The notes under the pieces were generated by a model. That model was not told the origin of the DNA, ran no database searches, and saw only the letters and a program-made list of their open reading frames with translations. Below are positions 47,186 through 55,717 of a DNA stretch of 64,000 nt, in pieces. The stretch is from Massilia sp. YIM B02763 (lineage in GTDB: Bacteria; Pseudomonadota; Gammaproteobacteria; Burkholderiales; Burkholderiaceae_D). The stretch covers positions 212,280 through 276,279 of the forward strand of contig NZ_JASNRD010000005.1 of assembly GCF_030412015.1 (NCBI RefSeq). The letters run 5' to 3'. Both the position numbers and the translations under genes were made by a program. The number at the start of each line of letters is the position of its first letter. Within the stretch, counting starts at the first letter, position 1.

Positions 47186-48421
47186 TTACGCGTGCTTGCG
47201 GATGAACTCCCCGATCATCGGGCAGATGATCTCGCGCCAGCGGCGGCCCGAGAAGATGCCGTAGTGGCCGCACTTCGGCGCCGTGAACTGCTGGTGCAGC
47301 TCGGCCGGGATCTTGCTGCACAGCTCGTGGGCAGCATGGGTCTGGCCCAGGCCGGAGATGTCGTCCAGCTCGCCTTCGATGGTGAACAGGGCGACGCTCT
47401 CGATGTCCTGGGGACGGACCAGCTGGCCGCCCACTTCCCAGGTGCCCTTGGGCAGGCGCGATTCCTGGAACACGGTCTTGATGGTTTCGAGGTAGTACTC
47501 GGCCGGCATGTCGAGCACGGCGTTGTATTCGTCGTAGAACTTGCGGTGCGCCTCGGCCGAATCGTCGTCGCCGCGCACCAGGTGCTGGTAGAACTCGCGG
47601 TGCGACTGGGCATGGCGGCCCGGGTTCATGGCGATGAAGCCGGCGTGCTGGAGGAAGCCCGGGTAGACCTTGCGGCCCACGCCCGGATAATTGCCCGGCA
47701 CGGCATAGATCACGGTGTTCTCGAACCACGAGAACGGTTTCTCGGTGGCCAGGTCGTTGACGGCCGTCGGCGACTTGCGCGGATCGATCGGGCCGCCCAT
47801 CATGATCATCGACTTGGGCAGTTTCGGGTCCTTGTTGCTGGCCATCAGCGAGATCGCGGCGAGCACCGGCACGGTCGGCTGGCACACGGAGATCACGTGC
47901 ACGTCCGGGCCCAGGTGGCGGATGAAGTCCTGGACGTAATAAACGTAGTCGTCGAGGTGGAACGGGCCGTCGGACAGCGGCACCATGCGCGCGTCGACCC
48001 AGTCGGTGATGTAGACGTCCTGGTTCGGCAACAGGGCGCGCACGGTGTCGCGCAGCAGGGTGGCATGGTGGCCCGACAGTGGCGCCACGACGAGGACGGT
48101 CGGTTGCGCGAGCGCCGCGAAGTCGGTGTCGCTCATGTCCTTCTTGAAATGGAGCAGCTTGCAGAACGGCTTGCTGACGACCGTGTGCTCCATGATGCCG
48201 ACTTCCTGTCCATTGATGGTGGTCGAGGTCAGGCCGAAAGCAGGTTTCTCATAGTCCTTGCCGAGACGGTACATCAGCTCGTAGCCGGCAGCGATACGCT
48301 GCGAGAACGGGGTGTGCGCGAACGGCGAAACTGGATTCGAAAACAGTTTGGCAGAAGCATCGGCCCACTGCATCAGTGGGTTCAGGAAGGAGCGTTGCAT
48401 CTCGTGCAGTTGATAAAGCAT
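47186..48421 (-). CDS. phaZ: Intracellular polyhydroxyalkanoate depolymerase
   Basis: A 411-residue enzyme of the PhaZ1 type that mobilises stored PHA granules. The N-terminus MLYQLHEMQRSFLNPLMQWA is characteristic. The nucleophile is Cys180 in VISVCQPTVP, which replaces serine in the lipase box, as in Cupriavidus PhaZa1. The acid and histidine lie in the C-terminal part, with TIEGELDDISG and APKCGHYGIFSGRRW. The start at 48421 follows GAAGGAAAAAAAATT. A longer version from 48541 would include the promoter region and is rejected. A minus-strand TATAAT is at 48483-48488. Confidence 0.92.
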   Translation of the reverse strand: MLYQLHEMQRSFLNPLMQWADASAKLFSNPVSPFAHTPFSQRIAAGYELMYRLGKDYEKPAFGLTSTTINGQEVGIMEHTVVSKPFCKLLHFKKDMSDTDFAALAQPTVLVVAPLSGHHATLLRDTVRALLPNQDVYITDWVDARMVPLSDGPFHLDDYVYYVQDFIRHLGPDVHVISVCQPTVPVLAAISLMASNKDPKLPKSMIMMGGPIDPRKSPTAVNDLATEKPFSWFENTVIYAVPGNYPGVGRKVYPGFLQHAGFIAMNPGRHAQSHREFYQHLVRGDDDSAEAHRKFYDEYNAVLDMPAEYYLETIKTVFQESRLPKGTWEVGGQLVRPQDIESVALFTIEGELDDISGLGQTHAAHELCSKIPAELHQQFTAPKCGHYGIFSGRRWREIICPMIGEFIRKHA

Positions 48422-48602
48422 AATTTTTTTTCCTTCTTGACTCTGTGCGCAATTGCAAACGTCTGCGCAACGTGGTAAAGCGATTATAGGCTTGATTGGC
48501 TTGGCGTGGGGCAACATCAAGCAGGTGTCGCAAACTGACAATAGTGCAATGCAACATTTGTATCACACTTCGCGCGGGGCGGTTCGTTAAGTGCACTACA
48601 TA
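48422..48602 (-). promoter_or_regulatory. phaZ upstream region
   Basis: About 180 bases between the fnr terminator and phaZ. A minus-strand TATAAT occupies 48483-48488, with no clear -35. TGCAATGCA at 48545-48553 is a TGC/GCA-type palindrome of the kind bound by PHA regulators such as PhaR; this link is only suggestive. Confidence 0.35.
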
Positions 48603-48629
48603 AGAAAAATGCCCCGCGGTGCGGGGCAT
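48603..48629 (-). terminator. Terminator of the ferredoxin-NADP reductase gene
   Basis: ATGCCCCGC (48609-48617) and GCGGGGCAT (48621-48629) close a three-base loop; on the minus strand they are followed by TTTTTC. It lies about 60 bases past the stop of the reductase gene. Confidence 0.85.
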
Positions 48630-48690
48630 GTTTCGTGGGTACCGTGTTACGGAACGGCAAGCTGGGCGGTCGCGAATCGACCGACGCGCC

Positions 48691-49788
48691 TCAGTCGAAC
48701 TGCGGCGTTTCGACGCCCAGGATCTTGTGCAGTTTCGGCGAGGTCGTCGTGTACTGCATGTGGATCTTCTTGTCCGGGAAGATGTACGGCGCGGCGCCGA
48801 AGGCGGCCAGCGCGGCTTCGTGGAAGCCCGACAGGATCAGCTTCTTCTTGCCCGGGTAGGTGTTGATGTCGCCCACGGCGAAGATGCCCGGCACGTTGGT
48901 CTCGAACTTCTCGGTGTCCATGACCTTCAGCTGGCGGCGCTCGATGTCCAGGCCCCACTCGGCGATCGGGCCCAGCTTCGGCGACAGGCCGAAGAATACC
49001 ATCAGCATGTCCAGCGGCACGCGGCGGGTCACGCCGTCGGCGCCGGTGACTTTCACTTCGGACAGCTTGCCGTCCTTTTCGTCGAAGCCGGTCACCTGGC
49101 CGGTGATCAGCTGCATCTCGTATTCGTCGCACAGCTGCTTCATCTTGGCGACCGATGCCGGGGCGGCGCGGAAATCTTCGCGGCGGTGCACCAGAACGAC
49201 GGACTCGGCCTTGCCGACGAAGTTCAGCGCCCAGTCCAGCGCGGAGTCGCCGCCGCCGCAGATGACCAGGTTCTTGCCTTCGAACAGGCTCGGATCCTTG
49301 ACGCGGTAGAACAGCTGGCTGTTCTCGAACTTCTCGATGCCGTCGACCTTGATCGTGCGCGCCTGGAAGGAACCGACGCCGGCGGCGATGAAGATGGTCT
49401 TGGTGATGAACTGCGTGCCGGTCGAGGTCTCGACGTTGAAGCGCTGGTCTTCGCGGCGCTGCACGGTGGTCACTTCCTGGCCCAGGTGGAACGTCGGCTC
49501 GAACGGCTCGATCTGCTTGAGCAGGTTGTCGGTCAGTTCCTGGCCGGTGCAGACGGGCACGGCGGGGATGTCGTAGATCGGCTTGTCCGGGTACAGTTCC
49601 ACGCACTGGCCGCCGACGGCGGGCAGCGAATCGATGACGTGGGCTTTGATCTCCAGCAGGCCCAGCTCGAATACCTGGAACAGGCCGACCGGGCCCGCAC
49701 CGATGATCACGGCATCGGCTTCGATGGCGCCGGCAAAGGAGCTGTTGGGAGCGATGGTGACCGCTTCCGAGGTCGCACTGATTGTCAT
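48691..49788 (-). CDS. Ferredoxin-NADP reductase, thioredoxin-reductase type
   Basis: A 365-residue flavoprotein. FAD binding is seen in [24 protein letters not shown] binding in [17 protein letters not shown] and the C-terminal FAD contact in [17 protein letters not shown]. The redox cysteine pair of thioredoxin reductase is absent, which identifies the TrxR-like FNR group. It exchanges electrons between NADPH and ferredoxin. The ferredoxin gene fdxA lies just upstream on the same strand, separated by a palindromic repeat, and is the obvious partner. The start at 49788 follows AGGAAGTAAGC. Confidence 0.9.
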   Translation of the reverse strand: MTISATSEAVTIAPNSSFAGAIEADAVIIGAGPVGLFQVFELGLLEIKAHVIDSLPAVGGQCVELYPDKPIYDIPAVPVCTGQELTDNLLKQIEPFEPTFHLGQEVTTVQRREDQRFNVETSTGTQFITKTIFIAAGVGSFQARTIKVDGIEKFENSQLFYRVKDPSLFEGKNLVICGGGDSALDWALNFVGKAESVVLVHRREDFRAAPASVAKMKQLCDEYEMQLITGQVTGFDEKDGKLSEVKVTGADGVTRRVPLDMLMVFFGLSPKLGPIAEWGLDIERRQLKVMDTEKFETNVPGIFAVGDINTYPGKKKLILSGFHEAALAAFGAAPYIFPDKKIHMQYTTTSPKLHKILGVETPQFD

Positions 49789-49811
49789 GCTTACTTCCTG
49801 TATGAAGGGGT

Positions 49812-49919
49812 CGCGTCAAACCTACTGCGCGTTGCAGAAGCGGCCTGCGATGCTCGCCGTACGCCGGTACGGCTGCGCTTCTCGGCCACTTCTGCCGCCG
49901 CTCGCTACGGTTTTACGCG
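49812..49919. repeat. Dispersed palindromic element, copy B
   Basis: A 108-bp imperfect palindrome with outer arms CGCGTCAAACC and GGTTTTACGCG and centre GCCGTAC-GCCG-GTACGGC. It is related to copy A at 34440-34543. Where the two copies differ in a stem, both strands have changed so that pairing is kept. It lies between the minus-strand fdxA and the reductase gene. Confidence 0.75.
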
Positions 49920-49961
49920 ATCCCGAGACTGTAATGGATCGGTGATTCGATCGGGAATGGA

Positions 49962-50285
49962 TCAGCGGGCCAGTTGGTCCAGCTTGCTCTTGACGTCCTT
50001 CCACTCTTCCGCGTCGGGCAGGGCGGGCTTGGTCTTGGTGATCGACGGCCAGCTGCGCGCCAGGTCGGCGTTGATCTTGATGAATTGCTGCTGGTCCGAC
50101 GGCACGTCCTCTTCCGCATAGATGGCGTTCACCGGGCACTCGGCCACGCACACGGCGCAGTCGATGCACTCGTCCGGGTCGATGGCGAGGAAGTTCGGGC
50201 CTTCCCGGAAACAATCTACCGGGCATACATCCACGCAATCGGTATAGCGACAACGGATGCACGATTCGGTGACAACGTGGGTCAT
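49962..50285 (-). CDS. fdxA: Ferredoxin FdxA (7Fe-8S type)
   Basis: 107 residues, the usual length. Cluster ligands are in [18 protein letters not shown] and [17 protein letters not shown], the pattern of a [3Fe-4S][4Fe-4S] ferredoxin, followed by the conserved tail [20 protein letters not shown]. It is a cytosolic electron carrier paired with the reductase gene downstream. A promoter lies at 50361-50389, giving a leader of about 70 bases. Confidence 0.95.
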   Translation of the reverse strand: MTHVVTESCIRCRYTDCVDVCPVDCFREGPNFLAIDPDECIDCAVCVAECPVNAIYAEEDVPSDQQQFIKINADLARSWPSITKTKPALPDAEEWKDVKSKLDQLAR

Positions 50286-50360
50286 AACAGTCCTATCAAT
50301 CAGAGTGGGGGCGGCGGCGGATGCGCGCGAGAAGGCTCGCCGGACGCGGCAAAGCACTGT

Positions 50361-50389
50361 ATTTTAGGGCAATTCGGCTTCTACGACAA
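50361..50389 (-). promoter_or_regulatory. Promoter of fdxA
   Basis: On the minus strand TTGTCG and TAAAAT are separated by 17 bp. They lie in an AT-rich stretch about 75 bases upstream of the fdxA start. Confidence 0.6.
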
Positions 50390-50459
50390 ATCGGACTTAT
50401 ACACAATACACATAAGCAAATGTGTTCAGTCCGCGACGCATTATCGCCGTGGATGATGT

Positions 50460-50741
50460 CTAGGCGGCGCCGCGCAGGTGGTCCAGCAGCGCTTGCCAGG
50501 CGGCGCCGGGCGGCAAGCCGTCTTCCGCCACCGTCACCGTGCGGCAGCGCCGGCCGTCGTCGACCGTGATCTCCCAGCGCCGCAGGTCGGCGCCGACGGG
50601 GCAGGCGGGCGCCGGCCCGAAGAAGTCGAGGCGCTCGAGCAGCGCCTCGACCGCCTTGCCGTCGGCGTGGCCGCCGGTGTCCAGCTCCACGCATCGTTCG
50701 ATGCCGGCGAAGCCGCCGCCGGTCCTGGCCGTGATCTTCAT
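50460..50741 (-). CDS. Emfourin-like protease inhibitor
   Basis: A 93-residue protein without signal peptide. The start MKITARTGGGFAGIERCVEL matches emfourins, the small proteins encoded beside protealysin-like M4 peptidases that inhibit them by binding the active site. The remainder has the expected basic/acidic beta-rich pattern (LRRWEITVDDGRRCRTVTVA). Its ATG overlaps the stop of the upstream M4 peptidase gene (ATGA), so the two are made together in a fixed ratio. The assignment rests on the GGFAGI start and on context. Confidence 0.8.
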   Translation of the reverse strand: MKITARTGGGFAGIERCVELDTGGHADGKAVEALLERLDFFGPAPACPVGADLRRWEITVDDGRRCRTVTVAEDGLPPGAAWQALLDHLRGAA

Positions 50742-52276
50742 CCCGCCTCCTTCAAGCCCGGCCCTACCTCGTCCGTTCCGACCGCGGCGGCCGCCACGGT
50801 GACGCTGGTGACGCTGGCGACGGCGGCGACGGCGACGCCGGCCGGCCCCGTGCGGCCGTGCTCCAGGCACCAGCGCGCCAGCGCCTGCGCTTCCCGGTCC
50901 AGCAGCCGTTCGACGTGATAGTACTCGGCCAGGTTCATCGTGCCGCAGCAGGCGCGGCGGTCCTGGCGGGCGCCGGGCGCGTCGCAGACCAGCGGCGCGA
51001 AGCGCCGCGCGGGCGCGCCGCCGCCGGCCGGGGCAGGCACGGACGGCGTCCGGGCGTCCGGCGCGGCCACGTCCAGCACTTCGCGCTCGGCGAAGCGGTC
51101 GCGGATGAAGCCCTGGTAGGCCTGCGGCTTGCCGTCTTCGGCGGCCAGGCGCAGCATCTCGTTGGCCACGTCGGCATAGGTGGCGGCCGTGTCCGGCGCG
51201 GCGACCAGGGCGCGCAGCACCAGGCCGCGCAGCCAGCCGGCCGTGCGGTGCAGCACGCCGGCACAATCCTCCAGCTCGGGGTGGCGCTCGAAGGCGAACG
51301 CGTCGGCCAGGATGTCGTAGACGGCGCCCGTGAATACCTGCGACAGCGCGTGGACTTCGGTGCCGGCCTGCGACAGCGTCAGGTCGTTGTCCGCATTGCG
51401 CAGGCCCGTGGTGCTGCCCAAGGCCAGGCCGAACTGCTCGGCGATGTCGGCCAGGAAGGTCTTGTCGTGCAGGTGCGCCTTGGTTTGCGCCACCACGGCC
51501 TCGCACTGGTCGAGCTGGGACAGCGCCAGGAAGATCGCGGTCAGGTCGCCGAAGGCTTCGTGCAGGCCGCCCGTCTGGGGCGGGTTGTCGGCCTCCAGCC
51601 ATTGCGGCTTGAGGCCGTCCAGCACGGCGTGGCCCGTCTCGTGGGCGACGATGTCGAAGGAGCGGCAGGTGTACACGCGCGCGCTTTCGCCGCTGGGGAC
51701 GAAGTCGCCGAACTTCAGGCAGCCCTGCGTGCGGCTGTAGAAGGCATTCATCACGTTCGGCAGGCCGTAGGGGTAGACCTGCAGGGGCGTCGTGTCGGTG
51801 CTGCTGTTCCACTGCCAGGGCAGCGGCATGGCGGCCCCGGCCGAGGACAGGGCGCGCTGGTACATGGTCAGCGTCTGGCGCACCACGGCGAAGGTGTGCA
51901 CGGCGTCGAACTGGGGCGTGTCCGGCATGGTGACGAAGTCGCCGAAGGCGTTCGGCTCGACGGGCGCATTGGCCGCGTCGACGATCTCGATGCGGGCGTC
52001 GCGCGGTCCGGCCAGCACCACGCCGGGCAGGAAGGCCTTGCGCGTGCCGATCTCGGACACCGACGGATCCTGCTTCCACATCAGCACGCGCGCGCCGAAG
52101 GCATAGGGCAGGGGCGCGTCCCCGGTGCCGGCGTCGGCGGGACGCGCGGATTCGGCGGCGCCGGCAAGCCGCGGGCGCCCCGGCTGGTCGAGCAATTGCG
52201 CCGCCTTGCGGTGCTGGCGGTAGGGCGCGCTGGGGGTGGGAATGAAGCCGACCGGCGGCAAGGTGGACGATTCCAT
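50738..52276 (-). CDS. M4 family (gluzincin) metallopeptidase without signal peptide
   Basis: A 512-residue zinc peptidase. Zinc ligands are His212 and His216 in VAHETGHAVLDG and Glu240 in GGLHEAFGD, exactly 24 residues on, as in thermolysin-type M4 enzymes. There is no signal peptide or long propeptide, so it is probably cytosolic or leaves the cell by an unusual route, like protealysin. It differs from thermolysin in the C-terminal half and ends in an Ala/Val-rich tail. AGGAG sits seven bases before the ATG at 52276. The inhibitor gene overlaps its stop codon. Substrates are unknown; protealysins are linked to invasion and to competition. Confidence 0.85.
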   Translation of the reverse strand: MESSTLPPVGFIPTPSAPYRQHRKAAQLLDQPGRPRLAGAAESARPADAGTGDAPLPYAFGARVLMWKQDPSVSEIGTRKAFLPGVVLAGPRDARIEIVDAANAPVEPNAFGDFVTMPDTPQFDAVHTFAVVRQTLTMYQRALSSAGAAMPLPWQWNSSTDTTPLQVYPYGLPNVMNAFYSRTQGCLKFGDFVPSGESARVYTCRSFDIVAHETGHAVLDGLKPQWLEADNPPQTGGLHEAFGDLTAIFLALSQLDQCEAVVAQTKAHLHDKTFLADIAEQFGLALGSTTGLRNADNDLTLSQAGTEVHALSQVFTGAVYDILADAFAFERHPELEDCAGVLHRTAGWLRGLVLRALVAAPDTAATYADVANEMLRLAAEDGKPQAYQGFIRDRFAEREVLDVAAPDARTPSVPAPAGGGAPARRFAPLVCDAPGARQDRRACCGTMNLAEYYHVERLLDREAQALARWCLEHGRTGPAGVAVAAVASVTSVTVAAAAVGTDEVGPGLKEAG

Positions 52277-52460
52277 GGGTTCTCCTCGATGGCGGCCGCG
52301 GGAAACGGCGTTGAGGGGAATGGTCGTCGCTTGCCTTCGAGAAGCATTGAGATTGGTCAATTGACCATTCTCTAGGGTCAATACTGGCCTAAGACGGACT
52401 GAGCTGGCATCATGACGGGCTTTTGCGCTAGATCAGTACTTAAATAGAAGGAACAGCCAG

Positions 52461-52739
52461 ATGGCGGACATCAGCATCATCCAGCAACACACGCTTACCC
52501 AGCCGGCGGCGCGCGCGGCGGCCCAGAAGGTGGCGGACAAGCTGGCCAGCGACTATGGATTGCAGTGCAGGTGGGAGGGCGACGTGCTGCGCTTCGAGCG
52601 CAGCGGGGTGGAAGGCGTGCTCGCGCTGGAGCAGAGCCAGGCCGCCTTGCGCATCAAGCTCGGGTTCATGATGAGCGCCTTCGCACCGGCCATCGAGCAG
52701 AAGGTGGCGGAAAGCATGCGCAAGACGTTCGCGGCCTGA
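52461..52739 (+). CDS. Polyhydroxyalkanoate granule-region protein
   Basis: A 92-residue protein of the PHA_gran_rgn family (polyhydroxyalkanoic acid system protein), found near PHA genes and associated with granules. The family look is IIQQHTLTQPAARAAAQKVA at the start and LRIKLGFMMSAFAPAIEQKV near the end. AGAAGGAACAGCC supplies the ribosome-binding site. It is a single gene divergent from the M4 peptidase and convergent with the acyl-CoA-binding protein. Its biochemical role is not known. Confidence 0.82.
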   Translation: MADISIIQQHTLTQPAARAAAQKVADKLASDYGLQCRWEGDVLRFERSGVEGVLALEQSQAALRIKLGFMMSAFAPAIEQKVAESMRKTFAA

Positions 52740-52766
52740 GGTGGGGCCGAAGCGGGGGGCTGAAAC

Positions 52767-53024
52767 TCAGGCGTCCTTCAGTTCCTCGATCAGGTCGACG
52801 TACTGCTGCATCGCGTCTTCCTGCGACGTGCCCTGCAGGCCCGCCCAGGCATCGTACTTGGCGCGGCCGACCATGTCGGTGAAGCCCGGGCGCTCGCCCG
52901 TCACGTCGCCGTTCGCGCCCTGCTTGTACAGCGCATAGATCTTCAGCAGGGTCATGTTGTCCGGACGCTCCGGCAGGTTCTTCGAATCGATCTGGGCCTG
53001 GGCGAACTGTTCTTGCAAACTCAT
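52767..53024 (-). CDS. Acyl-CoA-binding protein
   Basis: An 85-residue four-helix ACBP that binds long-chain acyl-CoA and buffers it for metabolism. Conserved residues are in LLKIYALYKQGANGDV, then RAKYDAWAGLQGTSQEDAMQ with the lysine and tyrosine that contact the CoA phosphate. It is common in PHA-making betaproteobacteria. An AAGGAG lies eight bases upstream of the ATG. Confidence 0.94.
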   Translation of the reverse strand: MSLQEQFAQAQIDSKNLPERPDNMTLLKIYALYKQGANGDVTGERPGFTDMVGRAKYDAWAGLQGTSQEDAMQQYVDLIEELKDA

Positions 53025-53136
53025 GGTGACTCCTTCGGTGATGTGCGGTGTTCGGGATGCCTTAGTGGCAACACTTGGCGCATCTTAGCGCATCATGCGT
53101 CGATCGGAGTCAACTTTAGAGGAAACGTTCGGTAGG

Positions 53137-53157
53137 GTGGACGGGTCCCCCGTCCAC
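53137..53157. repeat. Short dispersed-type hairpin
   Basis: GTGGACGGG (53137-53145) and CCCGTCCAC (53149-53157) around a three-base loop, within GGTAGGGTGGACGGGT. It lies between two minus-strand genes and has no T-run. I recall similar sequences scattered in related genomes, but only one copy is in this window. Confidence 0.45.
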
Positions 53158-53191
53158 GCGTGACGCGTGAACGGCCCGCAGCCGGATAAGG

Positions 53192-53383
53192 CTATTTGTC
53201 GTCGTCGCCGCCGCGGAACGGATAGGTGGCGACATTGACGGCACCCTTGCCGACCGCCACGCCGGCGCCGACGGCCGTCGAGGCGACCGAGACGCCGGTG
53301 CCGATCACGGCGCTGCCGACGGAGATGGCCGTGCAGCCGCCGAGGGCGGCGAACAGGCCGAGCAGGGCAAGGGTGCGGATCAT
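53192..53383 (-). CDS. Small lipoprotein of unknown function
   Basis: A 63-residue protein with a lipoprotein signal (IRTLALLGLFAALGGC, lipobox LGGC with Cys17). The mature part is a Gly/Ala/Val-rich stretch (SAVIGTGVSVASTAVGAGVA) that resembles glycine-zipper membrane-inserting segments, ending in a charged GGDDDK. The FKBP gene lies upstream on the same strand with only two bases between, so they are co-transcribed. No named family is assigned. Confidence 0.7.
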   Translation of the reverse strand: MIRTLALLGLFAALGGCTAISVGSAVIGTGVSVASTAVGAGVAVGKGAVNVATYPFRGGDDDK

Positions 53384-53385
53384 GC

Positions 53386-53742
53386 TCAGACGTCCAGCAG
53401 CTCGACGTCGAAGATCAGGGTCGCGTTCGGCGGGATCACGCCGCCGGCGCCGCGGGCGCCATAGCCCAGGCTGGCGGGGATGACCAGGCGGCGCGCGCCG
53501 CCGACCTTCATGCCCTGCACGCCTTCGTCCCAGCCGCGGATCACGTGGCCGGCGCCCAGCGGGAACTGGAACGGGTCGTTGCGGTCTTTGCTCGAATCGA
53601 ACTTGGCGCCGGCGCTGCCGTCGTCGTTCTGCAGCCAGCCCGTATAGTGCACGGTGACATAGCTGCCGGCCTTGGCTTCGGCGCCGTCGCCGACGACGGT
53701 GTCTTCGTACTGCAGGCCGGAATTCGTGGTGATGGTGGACAT
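53386..53742 (-). CDS. FKBP-type peptidyl-prolyl isomerase
   Basis: A 118-residue single-domain FKBP without signal peptide, so cytosolic. Active-site residues are in VTVHYTGWLQNDDG, FDSSKDRNDPFQFPLGAGHV, IRGWDEGVQGMKVGGARRL and IPPNATLIFDVELLDV. It catalyses proline cis-trans isomerisation in protein folding. The ATG at 53742 follows GAAGGGAAGTCCC; a version starting at 53796 adds an unconserved extension and is rejected. Confidence 0.93.
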   Translation of the reverse strand: MSTITTNSGLQYEDTVVGDGAEAKAGSYVTVHYTGWLQNDDGSAGAKFDSSKDRNDPFQFPLGAGHVIRGWDEGVQGMKVGGARRLVIPASLGYGARGAGGVIPPNATLIFDVELLDV

Positions 53743-53927
53743 GGGACTTCCCTTCTTGTTCAAAGTGAAGGCCGATTGTAGTGCATGACCTGTCAAAGCG
53801 CTATTGACGCCTTGGCTACTCTGTTGCGGCGGCGCGCCGAAACGTGCTTATTCCTGCTGCTTGCACAGCGAAGGGGCCAAGTTTCCTCGTAGAATAAGGT
53901 TTTTCTTCCTTCCGGATTCCTCCTGCC

Positions 53928-54899
53928 ATGCTGCGCCGCTTCAGTAAGCTCATCTTCTCCGGTCTCTGCCTCGCTTCCGCCGTCCAGGCCGCCCACGCGA
54001 ACGTGGTCGTGGTGCTGAATTCGCGCGATGCCACCGTCCAGCTGATCGACCAGGCCACCGGCGCCGACGCCGGCACGCTCCCGGTCGGCAAGGAGCCGCA
54101 CCACCTGATGGCCACGCCGGACAACAAGTCCGTGATCGTCGCCAGCTCGATGGGCAACGAGCTGATCTTCCTGGACTCGAAGACGGGCAAGGTGCAGCGC
54201 CGCCTGACGGACGTGCTCGACCCCTACCAGATCGGCTTCTCGCCGGACCAGAAATGGTTCGTCTCGGCCTCGCTGCGCCTGGACCGCGTCGACGTCTACA
54301 AGTACGACGGCAGCAACCTCCTGCTCAGCAAGCGCCTGCCGCTGGCGCGCATGCCGAGCCACATCGCCTTCGACGCGGGCAGCACGATGGCCTTCGTGAC
54401 CCAGCAGGGCAGCGACCAGGTCAGCGGCATCGACCTGAAGACCCAGACCGTCAAGTGGACGATCCCGGTCGGCAAGCTCCCGGCCGGCATCTCCATGACC
54501 CCGGACGACAAGTACCTCCTCGTCGGCATCATGGGCAGCGACTATGTCGAGGTGATCGACTGGCGCACCCAGAAGACCGTCAAGCGCATCAAGACGGGCA
54601 ACGGCGCCCACAACTTCCGCGCGCTGGGCGACCGCCGCCACATCTTCGTGTCGAACCGCGTGCAGAACTCGATCAACATCATCGACCAGACCACGCTGCA
54701 GAACGTCGGCATGATTCCCGTGCCGGGCGGTCCGGACTGCATGGAGCTGTCGGCCGACGGCAAGACCCTGTGGGTGACGCAGCGCTGGATCAAGAAGGTG
54801 GCCGTGATCGACGTCGCCAGCCGCAAGGTGATCAAGCAGATCCCGGTCGGCCGTTCGCCGCACGGCGTGTTCTTCGCCAACGCGGCGCCGCGGATGTGA
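53928..54899 (+). CDS. Secreted YVTN-type beta-propeller protein
   Basis: A 323-residue exported protein (signal MLRRFSKLIFSGLCLASAVQ, cleavage near AAHA). The mature part is a seven-bladed propeller of cytochrome-cd1/YVTN repeats; blades show VVVLNSRDATVQLIDQATG, LIFLDSKTGKVQRRL and VAVIDVASRKVIKQIPVG. It has no cytochrome ligands, so binding rather than catalysis is likely. Its stop overlaps the deacetylase start (TGATG), so the two products are coupled. Function unknown. Confidence 0.82.
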   Translation: MLRRFSKLIFSGLCLASAVQAAHANVVVVLNSRDATVQLIDQATGADAGTLPVGKEPHHLMATPDNKSVIVASSMGNELIFLDSKTGKVQRRLTDVLDPYQIGFSPDQKWFVSASLRLDRVDVYKYDGSNLLLSKRLPLARMPSHIAFDAGSTMAFVTQQGSDQVSGIDLKTQTVKWTIPVGKLPAGISMTPDDKYLLVGIMGSDYVEVIDWRTQKTVKRIKTGNGAHNFRALGDRRHIFVSNRVQNSINIIDQTTLQNVGMIPVPGGPDCMELSADGKTLWVTQRWIKKVAVIDVASRKVIKQIPVGRSPHGVFFANAAPRM

Positions 54900-55696
54900 T
54901 GCATCCGCGGCCCGCCCGGGCCGCGGCGGCGCTGCTGCTGGCGGCCTCGATCCTCCCTGCCCTGCAGCCGGCCCATGCGGCCGAGGCCTGCAGGGGCACG
55001 ATCTACCTTACCTTCGACACGGGCAGCCAGTCGCAGGCCGCGCTGATCGCCGATACCCTCAAGCGCCACCACATCCAGGCCACCTTCTTCCTCGCCAACG
55101 AAAAGACGGTGCGCGGCGACTGGTCGCTCGATGCGTCCTGGGCCGACTACTGGAAGGCGCGCGTGGCCGAGGGCCATGCGTTCGGCACCCATACCTTCGA
55201 CCACGTGTACTGGCGCGGCGACGGCAAGGACGGCAGCATCCGCGTGCGCCCGCAGTTCGGCGCGCAGGCCGGCAAGACCATGACCTGGAGCGCCGCGCAG
55301 TACTGCGACGAGCTGCGCCGCGTCGACACGCGCTTCGCCGAACTGACGGGACACCACATCGATCCGCTGTTCCGCGCGCCCGGCGGCCATACCTCGCCCA
55401 ACGTGCTGGCCGCCGCCAACAGCTGCGGCTACCGCCACGCCGGCTGGGCGCCGGCCGGCTTCTCGGGCGACGAGACCTCGAGCGACGCCTACCCGAACGC
55501 GGTGCTGCTGAAACGGGTGCTGTCCGGCCTGAAGGACGGCGACATCTTCATGGCCCACATGGGCATCTGGTCGCGCAAGGATCCCTGGATGCCGGCCAAC
55601 CTGGAACCCCTGATCGCCGGCCTCGAGCAGAAAGGCTTCTGTTTCGCTACACTGCGCGAGCATCCGGCCTACCGCGCGGCGGCGGGCCGTCACTGA
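54899..55696 (+). CDS. Polysaccharide deacetylase family protein
   Basis: A 265-residue exported enzyme (signal ARAAAALLLAASILPALQPA then HAAEA). The NodB-homology domain starts GTIYLTFDTGSQSQAALIAD, where the first motif TFDTG replaces the usual TFDDG. The metal histidines are in FGTHTFDH and the later motif is LFRAPGGHTSPN; a final histidine is in IFMAHMGIW. These enzymes remove N-acetyl groups from peptidoglycan, chitin-like or exopolysaccharide chains. The change in the first motif may alter metal binding. It is translationally coupled to the propeller gene. Confidence 0.85.
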   Translation: MHPRPARAAAALLLAASILPALQPAHAAEACRGTIYLTFDTGSQSQAALIADTLKRHHIQATFFLANEKTVRGDWSLDASWADYWKARVAEGHAFGTHTFDHVYWRGDGKDGSIRVRPQFGAQAGKTMTWSAAQYCDELRRVDTRFAELTGHHIDPLFRAPGGHTSPNVLAAANSCGYRHAGWAPAGFSGDETSSDAYPNAVLLKRVLSGLKDGDIFMAHMGIWSRKDPWMPANLEPLIAGLEQKGFCFATLREHPAYRAAAGRH

Positions 55697-55717
55697 TTCT
55701 TTATTTTTCGACAGCAC

